Shown here: positions 29,837-38,820 of the stretch, piece by piece | Layout of the letters: every line of letters starts with the position of its first letter | Position numbering within the stretch: position 1 is the first letter of the stretch | Origin: Litorivicinus sp. | GTDB taxonomy: Bacteria; Pseudomonadota; Gammaproteobacteria; Pseudomonadales; Litorivicinaceae | Direction of reading: 5' to 3' | Length of the DNA: 64,000 nucleotides | Assembly: GCA_018401755.1 (NCBI GenBank) | Contig: JAGYKJ010000005.1 | Location: 248,001 to 312,000 of the forward strand | Made by a program: the position numbers and the translations under genes | The notes under the pieces: generated by a model | Databases searched by the model: none | What the model was told of the DNA's origin: nothing | The model's input: the letters and a program-made list of their open reading frames with translations, nothing else

Positions 29837-31474
29837 ATGACTGATATAGATCAATCGCTTCATCATCTCGCGCAAGCGCGGCGTTTCGAGACGTTCATGC
29901 AAGTCCTTCTGGGCGTTGCGGAGGTCGGCTTGGTGATTGCTGCAACACTCTTGATTGCAGCGCTGTTTGCGCCACCCGGATCAGAGATGATGTGGGGGAT
30001 ATTCATGCTTGTTGGCCTCACCTTAGGCAGACGCCTGCTGGCTGACACTTGGTTTCAGTCGTCTGAAGCTCAGGGGCAACGCCAGTTGATGGCTTACCGT
30101 CAGGCTGCTTCTCAGGCCGTCATCACACGGCTTCCAAATGCCTCATCAGGCGCGATAGGTGCTCTGCTGATTGAAGGTGCAGAGCCTGTCGCGGCGCGTC
30201 TTGGGCGATATCCCGCATTAAAGCAACTGGCCGTCATTCAGCCACTTATGGTGCTCGCCGCGATTGCTTGGCTGCACTGGCCCATTGCTGCCGGCATCAT
30301 CGTGACGACACCCTTGATTCCGCTCTTGATGGGCTTAATTGGGCTGGGTGCGAAATCGGCAAGCCAGAAGCAGATCGACCAGCTCACACGGCTCGGAGCC
30401 CACTATCTCAATCGCATCCGCGGGATGGAAACTCTGCATTTGCTCGGCGGTGGTGGTCGAGTTGCCGACGAAATTGAGGCCAAAGCAGACCACTTGCGTG
30501 TGGCCACCATGGGTGTGCTACGACTCGCATTTCTGACCTCAGCGGTGCTCGAGTTTTTCAGTGCGTTGGCAATCGCCTTGGTGGCTGTCTATATCGGACT
30601 CGCCTTACTCAACCTCATCGAACCCTTGTTCGGACTCATTTTGACGCCTGTCACTGGATTGGCTGTTCTGATCTTAGCACCTGAGTTTTACAATCCAATT
30701 CGACGCTTAATGGCTGCTTGGCATGATGCATCAGAAGCCAATAGTGCCGATGAAAAAATGAAGTCGATGCTTGGAACTGCCCCAAGGCCCTACACACCGG
30801 AGCAGTTACCCCAGGGTCTAGTGAGACAAGGCGATCACGCGGTCCTCGAGCTGATCGACTACCAAGTCGGATTTCCAGATCGTGCACCACTGTTGAAGCC
30901 ATTCCATTTGCGGGTCATCGCGAGGGAACCAGCCATTCTGTTTGGTCCCAGTGGATCAGGTAAAACACAATTCTTGGGGAGCCTATTGCATGGCCAACGC
31001 CGACAACAGGGATGCCTCTTGTGGCAAGGCCAACCCTCAGCGGATCTCACCAAAGAGCGCACACAGATTGCGTGGATGGGGCAACAGCAATGGTTTGATG
31101 CAGGCACCATTCGTGATCAGTTGACCGCCGGCTTTGCTGCCGATGATACGGCCTGCGAGGCAGTTCTCCAGCAGGTCGGACTGTGGTCACAACTCGGTGC
31201 CCATCCCCTAGATCGAGCATTGGATATTGGTGGACGCGGCTTGTCTGGCGGGCAACTCCGTCGTCTTGGACTGGCGCGCGCGCTGATTCGGCAACCGACG
31301 CTCCTGCTCCTTGATGAACCCACCGCACACCTGGATGCCGATGCTTGTGATGCGTTGGTCCATCTGATTCGCGCATTGACTGTGCCTGGGCTACTCATCT
31401 GCACTCATGACAGCCGGTTTTTAGGGCTCGGCCGGACCTACCGCATTGTTGATCAGACAGTGGTGGCCGGATGA
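29837..31474 (+). CDS. cydD: Heterodimeric ABC exporter subunit CydD
   Basis: CydDC exports glutathione and cysteine to the periplasm and is needed to assemble cytochrome bd. The 545-residue protein has an N-terminal six-helix membrane domain and a C-terminal ATPase with Walker A FGPSGSGKT, signature LSGGQLRRLGLARAL, Walker B LLLLDEPTAHLD and H-loop THDSRF. All catalytic motifs are intact, unlike the ABC-like genes 4 kb away. It overlaps cydC by four bases. Divergence from cydABX keeps the assembly and structural genes together. Confidence 0.93.
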   Translation: MTDIDQSLHHLAQARRFETFMQVLLGVAEVGLVIAATLLIAALFAPPGSEMMWGIFMLVGLTLGRRLLADTWFQSSEAQGQRQLMAYRQAASQAVITRLPNASSGAIGALLIEGAEPVAARLGRYPALKQLAVIQPLMVLAAIAWLHWPIAAGIIVTTPLIPLLMGLIGLGAKSASQKQIDQLTRLGAHYLNRIRGMETLHLLGGGGRVADEIEAKADHLRVATMGVLRLAFLTSAVLEFFSALAIALVAVYIGLALLNLIEPLFGLILTPVTGLAVLILAPEFYNPIRRLMAAWHDASEANSADEKMKSMLGTAPRPYTPEQLPQGLVRQGDHAVLELIDYQVGFPDRAPLLKPFHLRVIAREPAILFGPSGSGKTQFLGSLLHGQRRQQGCLLWQGQPSADLTKERTQIAWMGQQQWFDAGTIRDQLTAGFAADDTACEAVLQQVGLWSQLGAHPLDRALDIGGRGLSGGQLRRLGLARALIRQPTLLLLDEPTAHLDADACDALVHLIRALTVPGLLICTHDSRFLGLGRTYRIVDQTVVAG

Positions 31475-33105
31475 CTGTATGGCGCTTGATTCAGCGACTC
31501 GGGGTGGCGCAATGGCCGCTCGGACTCGCCATCATTCTCACCATTGGGATGACCGCATCTGCACTCGGCCTGTTAGCGCTGTCTGGGTGGTTTTTAACGG
31601 CCGCATCCATTGCTGGATTAGCCGTCGCCACAGGTGCGATTGGCTTTAACTTCCTCATTCCAGCAAGTTTGATTCGGGCGCTGGCCGTCACGCGAACAGG
31701 GCTTCGCTATGCGGAGCGACTCTTAAGCCATGATGCGACGCTGCGCCTGGTGGTGAAGTTACGACGATATGTGTTCGATGGATTACTGAGCGAACTCCGC
31801 GAGCAACCCGGACGTGAGCAAGATGCCTTGGATCGATTGGTCTCTGATGCGACGGTTGTCGAAGGCGCGCTCCTTCGGACATTGCTCCCCTTCATTGGGG
31901 CCGTCATTGCGGCCCTCTTTACACCGATCCTGGCTGTTTTCCTTGCGCCCAGCGCAATACTCCCGACACTTATTCCAGCCGGCGTCCTGATCGGTGTGGT
32001 GTGGTGGCGCCGACCCGGCTATCAAGCCTTGGCACAACAGATTGATCGTGATGCACGCCGTGCACGTGAACGCGCCATCGCACTGGCGGATGGCCGTTAT
32101 GAATTAGGACTGCTCTTATCGACAGATGAACTCAACGCGCTCACGACAGACGCCTACAGTGGATTGACCACTGCACGACTTGCGAAGGTCAAGCGGGAGC
32201 AGGTAGACCGCTGGCTCTTGGGCATTGGCCAGGCATTTGCGGTGCTGGGCTTAATCCTGTTGCCTCTGGAATTACCCTTTATGGTGAGCCTCCTGCTTGC
32301 CTTGCTTGCGACAGCGGAACTCATGACGCCAGCCCTCAGTGTCAGTTTTGAGGCGGAGCGAGTTCGCATCGCCATGCAGCGCATGCCCACCGTGATGCCG
32401 ATGGCACCGCCTCAGCAGCACATGACTCTGGCCTTCGAGGCGCTTCAAGTTGCCGCTCTGCCGGGACAAGCTCCCTTGACTATGCCCATTACGCGGACAC
32501 TAAGGCCAGGGGATGCATTGATCATCACAGGTGACTCTGGGGTGGGGAAAACCACCCTATTGCGCACTTTGGCGGGTTTTTTGCCACCGGCGTCAGGAAC
32601 CGTAGTTCGCCCTGACCAGATTGGCTTGGTGATGCAATCACCCTGGCTTCCCGAGGATCAGCTTCGACAGGTGGTGACCCTTGGACTTCCTGACACCCCA
32701 ACCGATGAGGCCATTTGGAACGCACTCGAGACCGTCGAATTGGCGACATGGGTGCGTGCGCTGCCTCAGGGGTTAGATACCTGGGTGGGCAGCGATGGGG
32801 TGCAGCCATCTGGCGGCCAACAACGGCGGCTCGCAATTGTCCGACTCCTGCTTCAGAAGCCTCGACTGGTCCTCATGGATGAACCGACTGAGGGCTTGGA
32901 GCCCGAACTGGCGACACGGATCATGGCGCGACTCGCGGAAACATTTGATCAGCAAATCTGGATTGTGGTCAGCCACCGCCCGGAGCCTTACCAAGTGATT
33001 CAAGCGACGCTGCCACTGTTACCGCTCAGGCGCAACGGTGGCAGTCCCCAAGATCTCCCGTATACTGCCGGCCATGACGCGCTATCGAACCATCAAGACC
33101 TTTGA
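31471..33105 (+). CDS. cydC: Heterodimeric ABC exporter subunit CydC
   Basis: Partner of CydD. 544 residues with an N-terminal membrane domain (LTIGMTASALGLLALSGWFL) and a C-terminal ATPase: Walker A TGDSGVGKTTL, signature PSGGQQRRLAIVRLLL, Walker B LVLMDEPTEGL, H-loop VSHRPEP. The opening WFLTAASIAGLAV is typical of CydC. Its last 32 bases overlap the QueD-like gene in another frame, indicating a single message cydD-cydC-queD-EamA. Confidence 0.93.
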   Translation: MTVWRLIQRLGVAQWPLGLAIILTIGMTASALGLLALSGWFLTAASIAGLAVATGAIGFNFLIPASLIRALAVTRTGLRYAERLLSHDATLRLVVKLRRYVFDGLLSELREQPGREQDALDRLVSDATVVEGALLRTLLPFIGAVIAALFTPILAVFLAPSAILPTLIPAGVLIGVVWWRRPGYQALAQQIDRDARRARERAIALADGRYELGLLLSTDELNALTTDAYSGLTTARLAKVKREQVDRWLLGIGQAFAVLGLILLPLELPFMVSLLLALLATAELMTPALSVSFEAERVRIAMQRMPTVMPMAPPQQHMTLAFEALQVAALPGQAPLTMPITRTLRPGDALIITGDSGVGKTTLLRTLAGFLPPASGTVVRPDQIGLVMQSPWLPEDQLRQVVTLGLPDTPTDEAIWNALETVELATWVRALPQGLDTWVGSDGVQPSGGQQRRLAIVRLLLQKPRLVLMDEPTEGLEPELATRIMARLAETFDQQIWIVVSHRPEPYQVIQATLPLLPLRRNGGSPQDLPYTAGHDALSNHQDL

Positions 33106-33523
33106 TAACTACCCCTGTTCACATCGCCAATGGCGACATGAGGGGCATTGTCAATTCATTCACGGGTACAGCCGCAGTTTTACCCTCACCTTTGGCTGCC
33201 TCGATCTCGATCCCATGGGCTTTGGCGTAGATTTCGGTGATTTCAGTGAATTAAAAACATGGTTCGATCAGTGGTTTGACCACACCACCTTGATCAATGC
33301 GGATGATCCGGAGCGTGCCTTATTTGAGACCCTGCATGCGCGGAAGATCATCGATCTCCGAATCCTGCCCAATGTAAGCATGGAACGCACTGCAGAGTTT
33401 GTATTTCAGTACGTCGATCCGTGGATTCGTGGCCGGACTGACCAGCGCGTCGTCGTCCTTGAAGTGGAATGTCGCGAAAACAACAAAAACGCCGGACGTT
33501 ACCTCGCACCCGACCATCCATGA
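33074..33523 (+). CDS. QueD/6-pyruvoyl-tetrahydropterin synthase family protein, variant zinc site
   Basis: A 149-residue T-fold protein of the 6-carboxytetrahydropterin synthase group (queuosine pathway). In E. coli QueD, zinc is held by three histidines and a cysteine is the catalytic base. Here H17 (CSH) and H30 match, C26 (EGHC) aligns with the cysteine, but the third histidine is Y32 (IHGYSRSF). The distinctive HRQWRHEGHC segment suggests a separate subfamily, so the reaction may differ. The ATG at 33074 is chosen because an upstream start lies deep in cydC. It overlaps EamA by four bases. Confidence 0.75.
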   Translation: MTRYRTIKTFDNYPCSHRQWRHEGHCQFIHGYSRSFTLTFGCLDLDPMGFGVDFGDFSELKTWFDQWFDHTTLINADDPERALFETLHARKIIDLRILPNVSMERTAEFVFQYVDPWIRGRTDQRVVVLEVECRENNKNAGRYLAPDHP

Positions 33524-34434
33524 AGCTTGCGAGGGTGCTGCGCTCGAATCGACAGGCCTGGGCCCTGCTCCTGACCGCGATGGTGATCTGGGGCTCCTCC
33601 TTTATGGTGATCAAACTCGCGCTGGACTCCATGGCGCCAATGACCTTGGTCTGGTTTCGTTTACTGATTGGCCTTGTGGCCATTGGCGGGATCAGTCTTT
33701 GGCTACCGCGCCCCACGATTCACAAAGCGGATCTGCCTGCCCTACTCCTCATGGCGCTCTTTGAGCCCTGCTTGTATTTCCTCTTTGAAACCCACGCACT
33801 CGCCTATACCTCGAGTGCGGCGGCTGGCGTCACGATGGCGCTTCTGCCACTTGCTGTTGCTCTTGCATCAGCCATTTTTCTGCAGGAACCCCTGACCTTG
33901 CGATCGCTATGGTTAGTGGTCTCTGTAGCAGGCGCAATCCTGCTAGCACTTGGCGCTACCGTGCAGGAAGCCGCACCCCGACCTATTCTAGGAAGCCTAC
34001 TTCTTGTTGGTGCTATCCTTGCCGCAACCGCCTACACAGTGGTGATTAAGCGGCTGATTGACCGCTATTCAGTGGTCGTCCTGATTGGTATCCAGTGTCT
34101 TGTCGGAACGCTGTTCTACACCCCCATCTGGTGGTTACTCGATGGCACCATACCGAATGTGTCACTGCAAACCTGGATCGCCGTGCTCTATCTCGGGTGC
34201 GTCGTCACACTGGGTGCCTATGGTCTTTTTACGCTCGCACTGACACAGCTCCCGGCAACTGCAGCCGGAGCCGCTACCAATGTCGTTCCTGTGGTCGCTG
34301 TGTTACTCGGGGTATTTTTACTCGACGAGCAACTTACCGGTCTCCAATGGCTAGGGATTGCAGCAGTCTTCAGCGGCCTAATCGCTTGGCAGCAAAGCGG
34401 CCCACGACCTGAGAATCTCGACGCAACGCGCTAA
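33520..34434 (+). CDS. EamA/DMT family transporter
   Basis: A 304-residue integral membrane protein with ten hydrophobic helices in two EamA repeats: AMVIWGSSFMVIKLALDSM opens the first, GSLLLVGAILAATAYTVVIKRL the second, and ATNVVPVVAVLLGVFLLDEQL is the conserved EamA end. These transporters move metabolites or amino acids out of the cell; the substrate is unknown. The start overlaps the QueD-like stop by four bases. The last 65 bases overlap the last gene of the opposite-strand module. Confidence 0.88.
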   Translation: MKLARVLRSNRQAWALLLTAMVIWGSSFMVIKLALDSMAPMTLVWFRLLIGLVAIGGISLWLPRPTIHKADLPALLLMALFEPCLYFLFETHALAYTSSAAAGVTMALLPLAVALASAIFLQEPLTLRSLWLVVSVAGAILLALGATVQEAAPRPILGSLLLVGAILAATAYTVVIKRLIDRYSVVVLIGIQCLVGTLFYTPIWWLLDGTIPNVSLQTWIAVLYLGCVVTLGAYGLFTLALTQLPATAAGAATNVVPVVAVLLGVFLLDEQLTGLQWLGIAAVFSGLIAWQQSGPRPENLDATR

Positions 34435-34861
34435 AACGCGCCACGCCCTTCTCTGCTGATCGTGCAAACTCCGGGGGCAACCCCTGGTTGGTGGGTGTTA
34501 AAATACGAGACACGAAACAGGCATAGGTCGCCTGATAAAACTCCCGTTTTCGCTCTGGATCGGTGGCAAGGACCTGTCCAAAACGACCTGGATCAACACG
34601 AAATACGGACATCGCAGAGTCTGCGACCCACTCTTGATCGGTCAACCACCCAGTCACAAATTCAACCAATCCAAGCACCGCTGGACTCGCCATACCCGAA
34701 GGCATGACAAAGCTGCCATCAAGCACCAGATACAGATCTGGATAGTCACCGACATCAACCAGAGTCTCGCCAGCACGTACCCGGATCGGCTCGCCGATTT
34801 GTTGCCAGTACCGAAACTCGCGTTCGGTCAGATGGGCTAATAGCAGCTCAGCGTCCAGCAT
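34370..34861 (-). CDS. CRP-like (cNMP-fold) small protein, last gene of the six-gene module
   Basis: A 163-residue protein I cannot name. Residues 10-110 look like a cyclic-nucleotide-binding-type beta roll: IRVRAGETLVDVGDYPDLYLVLDGSFVMPSG, then LGLVEFVTGWLTDQEWVADSAMSVFRVDP. There is no recognisable helix-turn-helix after it, so it is unlikely to be a DNA-binding CRP regulator. The phosphate-binding residues of true cAMP sites are not evident. It overlaps the preceding ABC-like gene by 14 bases and the convergent EamA gene by 65. Confidence 0.6.
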   Translation of the reverse strand: MLDAELLLAHLTEREFRYWQQIGEPIRVRAGETLVDVGDYPDLYLVLDGSFVMPSGMASPAVLGLVEFVTGWLTDQEWVADSAMSVFRVDPGRFGQVLATDPERKREFYQATYACFVSRILTPTNQGLPPEFARSAEKGVARFSALRRDSQVVGRFAAKRLGR

Positions 34862-36674
34862 CGCTTAAATCCCAGGTTAAATCTGCAAAGGGGGTCAACA
34901 TTGCATTTCGATCAACAATAAAGCGTGTACCAGACCGGCTGACTAAGGTGTCAATGACGTGGGCACGATGCACGGGTGTCAATCCCACAAGCCAATGATC
35001 TAACCAGACAATAGCACCGGTGCGAGAGAGCGCTCGGGCAAGCTTTAAACGCGTCACACCCAGAGGTCCCACCCGCGCCATCAGCTCACCGATCGGACTC
35101 TCAACGCCCCGTGATAGTTGATCAATGAATGCAATGAGATCAAGACGGCGCAAATGTGTATCCAGGGCCAGTGGCGTAACCGTCGGATCCAAATACAACC
35201 AATCCGCGACAGACACCGCCTGTCCATCATCGGGATGATCCAATCCAATCACCAACCGGGTGAGTTCCAGACTGGGTAATCGCGCCACGTCCATCCCATC
35301 AATCCGAACCACTCCGCGTTCAGGAGCAACTCGACGCACCAGCAGTTCTCGCAAGGTCGTCAGTCCGGCGCCCTCGGGGGCGGTAATTCGGACCAGACTC
35401 CCGGCCGGACACTGAAATGACAGCTCGTAAAATAATGGCGCTTCGCCAGCATGACGGCGGTAGACCACATGATCCCACTGACATTCCCCACGCAATGTCA
35501 AGGTAGACCGCAACTCACGAGCTGTCTCGATCTCGGGTTGCTCGGCATCGATGGGTAACAATGAACGCATTCGCTCTAAGGCAATCACTGCCAGCATCGC
35601 GACCACCACCACATCCATCTGTGTCTCAGGCACCGTTGCCGCGGCATAGGCTGGCACAATCAAACTGCCAGCCAACAACGCGCGGCTGAGTCGACTGAAT
35701 TCAGCCGTGAGCTCAATACGCGCCACCACCCAATTTGCCATCTGCGACCACGCCGTCAATAAGCGACCACGCAACGACGGGACGCCCTCACGGGCGAGCC
35801 GACCCGACAGCCACCGAATCGGCTGATAAATCTCGGGCAAATCCACCAGTAAACGGCGCACCAATACCACATAGGCGACCCCAATCGCCGCAGTTAACAA
35901 CAGCATTAAAAGCCCTAATATGGGCGCATACCATCCCACCCAGGCTATCGACAGCGCCAATAAGATCGCCAAACTGGCCCGTGCTTCCGCTGGTCGCATG
36001 ACTGACTGACGACTCAATATCATTAAGCCAATAGCAGCCAATGACGCGAGAATCACAGCGATCCATGGGACCTCACTGGTCAGATCAAAGGCAGCGGTCG
36101 TGCGTAATCGGAGCGCCAAAATCAGTGAGACCACAGTGACCATGGCGACAATCACCCCAGGCACCCAGGTCAGTGCCGATGCTCGGGTCATGCGCTCGCT
36201 CAGCCGAGACGCGTCTTGAGCGGTCTGCGACTCGAGAGGACTACGTAATTGACTCGACAGAGGATCACCCGTGTCCATCGCATCGGTGAGTGCACGGCCA
36301 AACCAGACACTAAACTGCGGCTGCGCCAATTGCGTGGACCAGACGACTTGACCATCATTCATATCCAACGCCGAGAGCAGATTCCGAATGGGTTCAATCA
36401 GTTGCTGCCGCCCCAAATCCCCCAAGCGTGACACGTAGGTGAGATCAAGGCGTGGCCGAAACACCACATCCGTTTCCGCCACCAACTGCATACGAAAGGC
36501 CGGTGTATCAGGAACGACAAACCAACCGCTGAGTGGAACCCGGCACTCCACAACCCGACCACCATCCGTGGTCACCCGAAGCCGTGCAGAGCCTGACACC
36601 AATCGCCATAAGCGATTGCGCTGCAAGCCTGCCGAGACTTGGCCGGCGGTCAACTGGAATGCAGGATCAGCCAT
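34848..36674 (-). CDS. ABC-exporter-like membrane protein with degenerate ATPase domain and CRP-like N-terminus
   Basis: About 608 residues. The N-terminus (LWRLVSGSARLRVTTDGG, then FVVPDTPAFRMQLVAETDVVF) resembles a CRP-type beta roll. Six hydrophobic helices follow between about 168 and 367, then an ABC-type domain. Every catalytic motif is altered: the P-loop is APEGAGLTT (Leu in place of Lys), the signature is GPLGVT before the retained RLKLARAL, Walker B ends WLDH (His in place of Glu), and the H-loop reads IVDRN. The layout recalls NHLM/NHLP ABC2 exporters, but ATP hydrolysis looks impossible. Start 36689 is an alternative, though GGGAGG abuts it without spacing. Confidence 0.72.
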   Translation of the reverse strand: MADPAFQLTAGQVSAGLQRNRLWRLVSGSARLRVTTDGGRVVECRVPLSGWFVVPDTPAFRMQLVAETDVVFRPRLDLTYVSRLGDLGRQQLIEPIRNLLSALDMNDGQVVWSTQLAQPQFSVWFGRALTDAMDTGDPLSSQLRSPLESQTAQDASRLSERMTRASALTWVPGVIVAMVTVVSLILALRLRTTAAFDLTSEVPWIAVILASLAAIGLMILSRQSVMRPAEARASLAILLALSIAWVGWYAPILGLLMLLLTAAIGVAYVVLVRRLLVDLPEIYQPIRWLSGRLAREGVPSLRGRLLTAWSQMANWVVARIELTAEFSRLSRALLAGSLIVPAYAAATVPETQMDVVVVAMLAVIALERMRSLLPIDAEQPEIETARELRSTLTLRGECQWDHVVYRRHAGEAPLFYELSFQCPAGSLVRITAPEGAGLTTLRELLVRRVAPERGVVRIDGMDVARLPSLELTRLVIGLDHPDDGQAVSVADWLYLDPTVTPLALDTHLRRLDLIAFIDQLSRGVESPIGELMARVGPLGVTRLKLARALSRTGAIVWLDHWLVGLTPVHRAHVIDTLVSRSGTRFIVDRNAMLTPFADLTWDLSDAGR

Positions 36675-37893
36675 CAGCCCCCCCGTCATCCTCCCAGAGA
36701 TCCTGAACCGACGAGCACACCACCACCAAAATATTCAATGCGGATAGCCGGCGCAGCACATCCCGTTGGGCTACTGCAGACAAGGGCGCGAGTGCATCCA
36801 CTAACACCAAGGTCTCCGCACCCTGTGCCAAGGCGCGTGCAATCGCCAATCGCGCTGATTCCGAGCTCGATAGGCCACGATTGTTAGGACCAATTTGGTA
36901 GTTGAGATCTGTTCCAAATCGGGATTTCCAGCCGTCAAGACCAACCAACTCCATCAAGACTGAGAAGTGGTGCGCTCCCACATCACTGGCATCCCAGGCA
37001 AAGTTCGCGCGTAAGGTCCCTGGGAGGAACTCAGGCGCTGGACCCAGTACCGTAATGGGTTCGCCGCGATCCACCCAATATTCGGCAGCAGCCAAGAGAC
37101 CACTCATCTCGACATCTGCACACATCACCAGTCCCCGATCGTGGGTCAAGAGTATGTGCTTCAAGCGTGCCTCCTGAGTTCGATCACGGCCACGAATGAC
37201 CTGCATCGCCTGTCGAGTCAATGGCCGTGCCAACCGAAAATGGCGCGTGGGTAACAGATCAAAGACCGCAAGACCCCCCACCACAATCCACGCCAACGGA
37301 GCCAATGGCCAGACTTGATCGAGCAGCACCACTCCGAAGATCCAGCACACCACCGGAATCGGGCCTGCGACATCTCGCGAGAGCCGTGGCATCCAATCGG
37401 GTGTCAAGGCCTCAAGTGCGTGCACCATGGTGGACCATTGGGCGCGATGGATCATCGTTGTGGCCACATAGGCGGCCACCATCAACATCAATCCGACTAA
37501 CATCCAAAGCCCTGCCGTCTCGACGCCCACCACCCCACTCATCACTGTGGTCATCACCACCAACAGCAACCGGGTCGCCACGAGCAACACATACGCCATC
37601 CAGGCAATCGGGCGTTGCGTGACTGGTTGCTGGGGCTCGAGCACGAGTTGGCCTGTCTGGAATCGACGCCACCATCGCGTTGTTGTTTGTGACGCGCCAT
37701 TGGTCAGACTCACCCAACCCATCATCGACCACATCACACGCCAGAGTTGTCCATGGCGGTCAATCAGAACCGAGCCCGCCTGCGGCGGATGCACCGTCCG
37801 TGTCACTAAGCGATACTCGAGATCACCTGCACGCTCAACGAGCGCATCGAAGGCGGTCTCGGCACCGAGCAAGCCATCAATTGCGAGGGTCAT
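36667..37893 (-). CDS. ABC-exporter-like protein with C39-like remnant and no P-loop
   Basis: 408 residues. Residues 1-90 end in a pattern like the tail of C39 peptidase-type domains (AGSVLIDRHGQLWRV, then WWRRFQTGQLVLEP), without the catalytic Cys/His. About four hydrophobic helices occupy 97-148 and 177-214, fewer than the normal six. The C-terminal third still shows an ABC outline: GLSSSESARLAIARAL at the signature (340-355) and TLVLVDALAPLSA at Walker B, but there is no P-loop (ADVEMSGLLAA instead) and no H-loop histidine. It overlaps both neighbours (four and eight bases). Likely partner of the next ABC-like protein. Confidence 0.68.
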   Translation of the reverse strand: MTLAIDGLLGAETAFDALVERAGDLEYRLVTRTVHPPQAGSVLIDRHGQLWRVMWSMMGWVSLTNGASQTTTRWWRRFQTGQLVLEPQQPVTQRPIAWMAYVLLVATRLLLVVMTTVMSGVVGVETAGLWMLVGLMLMVAAYVATTMIHRAQWSTMVHALEALTPDWMPRLSRDVAGPIPVVCWIFGVVLLDQVWPLAPLAWIVVGGLAVFDLLPTRHFRLARPLTRQAMQVIRGRDRTQEARLKHILLTHDRGLVMCADVEMSGLLAAAEYWVDRGEPITVLGPAPEFLPGTLRANFAWDASDVGAHHFSVLMELVGLDGWKSRFGTDLNYQIGPNNRGLSSSESARLAIARALAQGAETLVLVDALAPLSAVAQRDVLRRLSALNILVVVCSSVQDLWEDDGGADG

Positions 37894-38399
37894 GGCGTCG
37901 AACGGTCCAACAGCAACTCAAACAACCGCACCCGCCCGGTCACCATTGAGACTTGACACAGTTCCCCTGGGGGGGGCAGCTCCTGTCTTGATGCAACCAG
38001 TGCGGTTTGCTGGAAAACAGTCTGACGGGCCTGCTGTTCAGCTCTCACCGTCGACCCCAACAGATCCCGTAAATCCTGACTACCCAGTACATCCGTTTTT
38101 TCGCCAATCACCTGTCCAGTGAATAATCGACCCGCACATGCTGCCTCGATCGGCTCACCCAACAACCGAGGCCCCAATCGTGAGGGAACAAGAACTGCCA
38201 ACTCTGCCTGCGCATCCATCCCAATGCCCCGATGTGCTGTCAGTACCGCGGTCACGTCAGTAGTTTGCGGAATACGCAGCGCCCAGAGTGCGATAATCCA
38301 GACCAAGAAAAGCGCAACTAAGACCGGCCAAAGCCACCAAAGCGAACGCGGCAGCCCCAAGGCATCCACTTGGTCCATAGAGAGGTCATCATTTGACAC
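37890..38399 (-). CDS. Miniature HlyD-like membrane protein
   Basis: 169 residues with one membrane helix at about 21-41 (WWLWPVLVALFLVWIIALWAL) and a periplasmic part. The topology and position before the ABC-like genes suggest an HlyD/membrane-fusion-type adaptor, but the protein is less than half the normal length and lacks a clear lipoyl pair and coiled-coil hairpin of normal size. The GTG start at 38399 follows GGAGG at eight bases; ATG 38378 is an alternative. It overlaps the next gene by four bases (ATGA). Assignment is tentative. Confidence 0.55.
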   Translation of the reverse strand: MSNDDLSMDQVDALGLPRSLWWLWPVLVALFLVWIIALWALRIPQTTDVTAVLTAHRGIGMDAQAELAVLVPSRLGPRLLGEPIEAACAGRLFTGQVIGEKTDVLGSQDLRDLLGSTVRAEQQARQTVFQQTALVASRQELPPPGELCQVSMVTGRVRLFELLLDRSTP

Positions 38400-38820
38400 G
38401 ATTTGAGTCCTCCTCGAGCCAGCCCAGACGACTGGTGATATACCGAAATTTTAATGCAACCGCCTCGGTTTCATCGGCCAGCGGATCCATCCGATTCCGT
38501 TGCCGTCCCTCCGCAGCAAGCGCAACCGAGAGCGCCTGCGCCCAGCGCACCCGGTGCGCATCGCGCAAAGGCAACAGCAATCCCATGACGGAAGTGGATA
38601 CCGTCCAGGCTGCATGACTCGGCCATCGAACCATCCATGACTCCAATCCAAGTAAGGCACCAGGATGCGCCCACTGATCCTCGCGTTGTAATTGACCACG
38701 GAGCACGAAGAATGGCGCGTTCAACCAGACATCGATACCCGCGTCATACCAATGCGGAATGCCCGCATCCACAATCCACTGCAAATCGAGGTTGTCGAGA
38801 TGCGCGAGCCACGGATTCAT
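38389..38820 (-). CDS. Uncharacterised protein, possible cNMP-fold domain
   Basis: About 143 residues from the ATG at 38820, which overlaps the preceding stop by four bases; an ATG at 38853 would add eleven residues. I do not recognise a named family. The middle, IDVWLNAPFFVLRGQLQ then HPGALLGLESWMVRW and AAWTVSTSVMGLLLPL, has the spacing of a CRP-like beta roll. No signal peptide or membrane helix. The C-terminus is charged (RNRMDPLADETEAVALKFRY). It sits between the M14-type enzyme and the HlyD-like gene. Confidence 0.55.
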   Translation of the reverse strand: MNPWLAHLDNLDLQWIVDAGIPHWYDAGIDVWLNAPFFVLRGQLQREDQWAHPGALLGLESWMVRWPSHAAWTVSTSVMGLLLPLRDAHRVRWAQALSVALAAEGRQRNRMDPLADETEAVALKFRYITSRLGWLEEDSNRVK

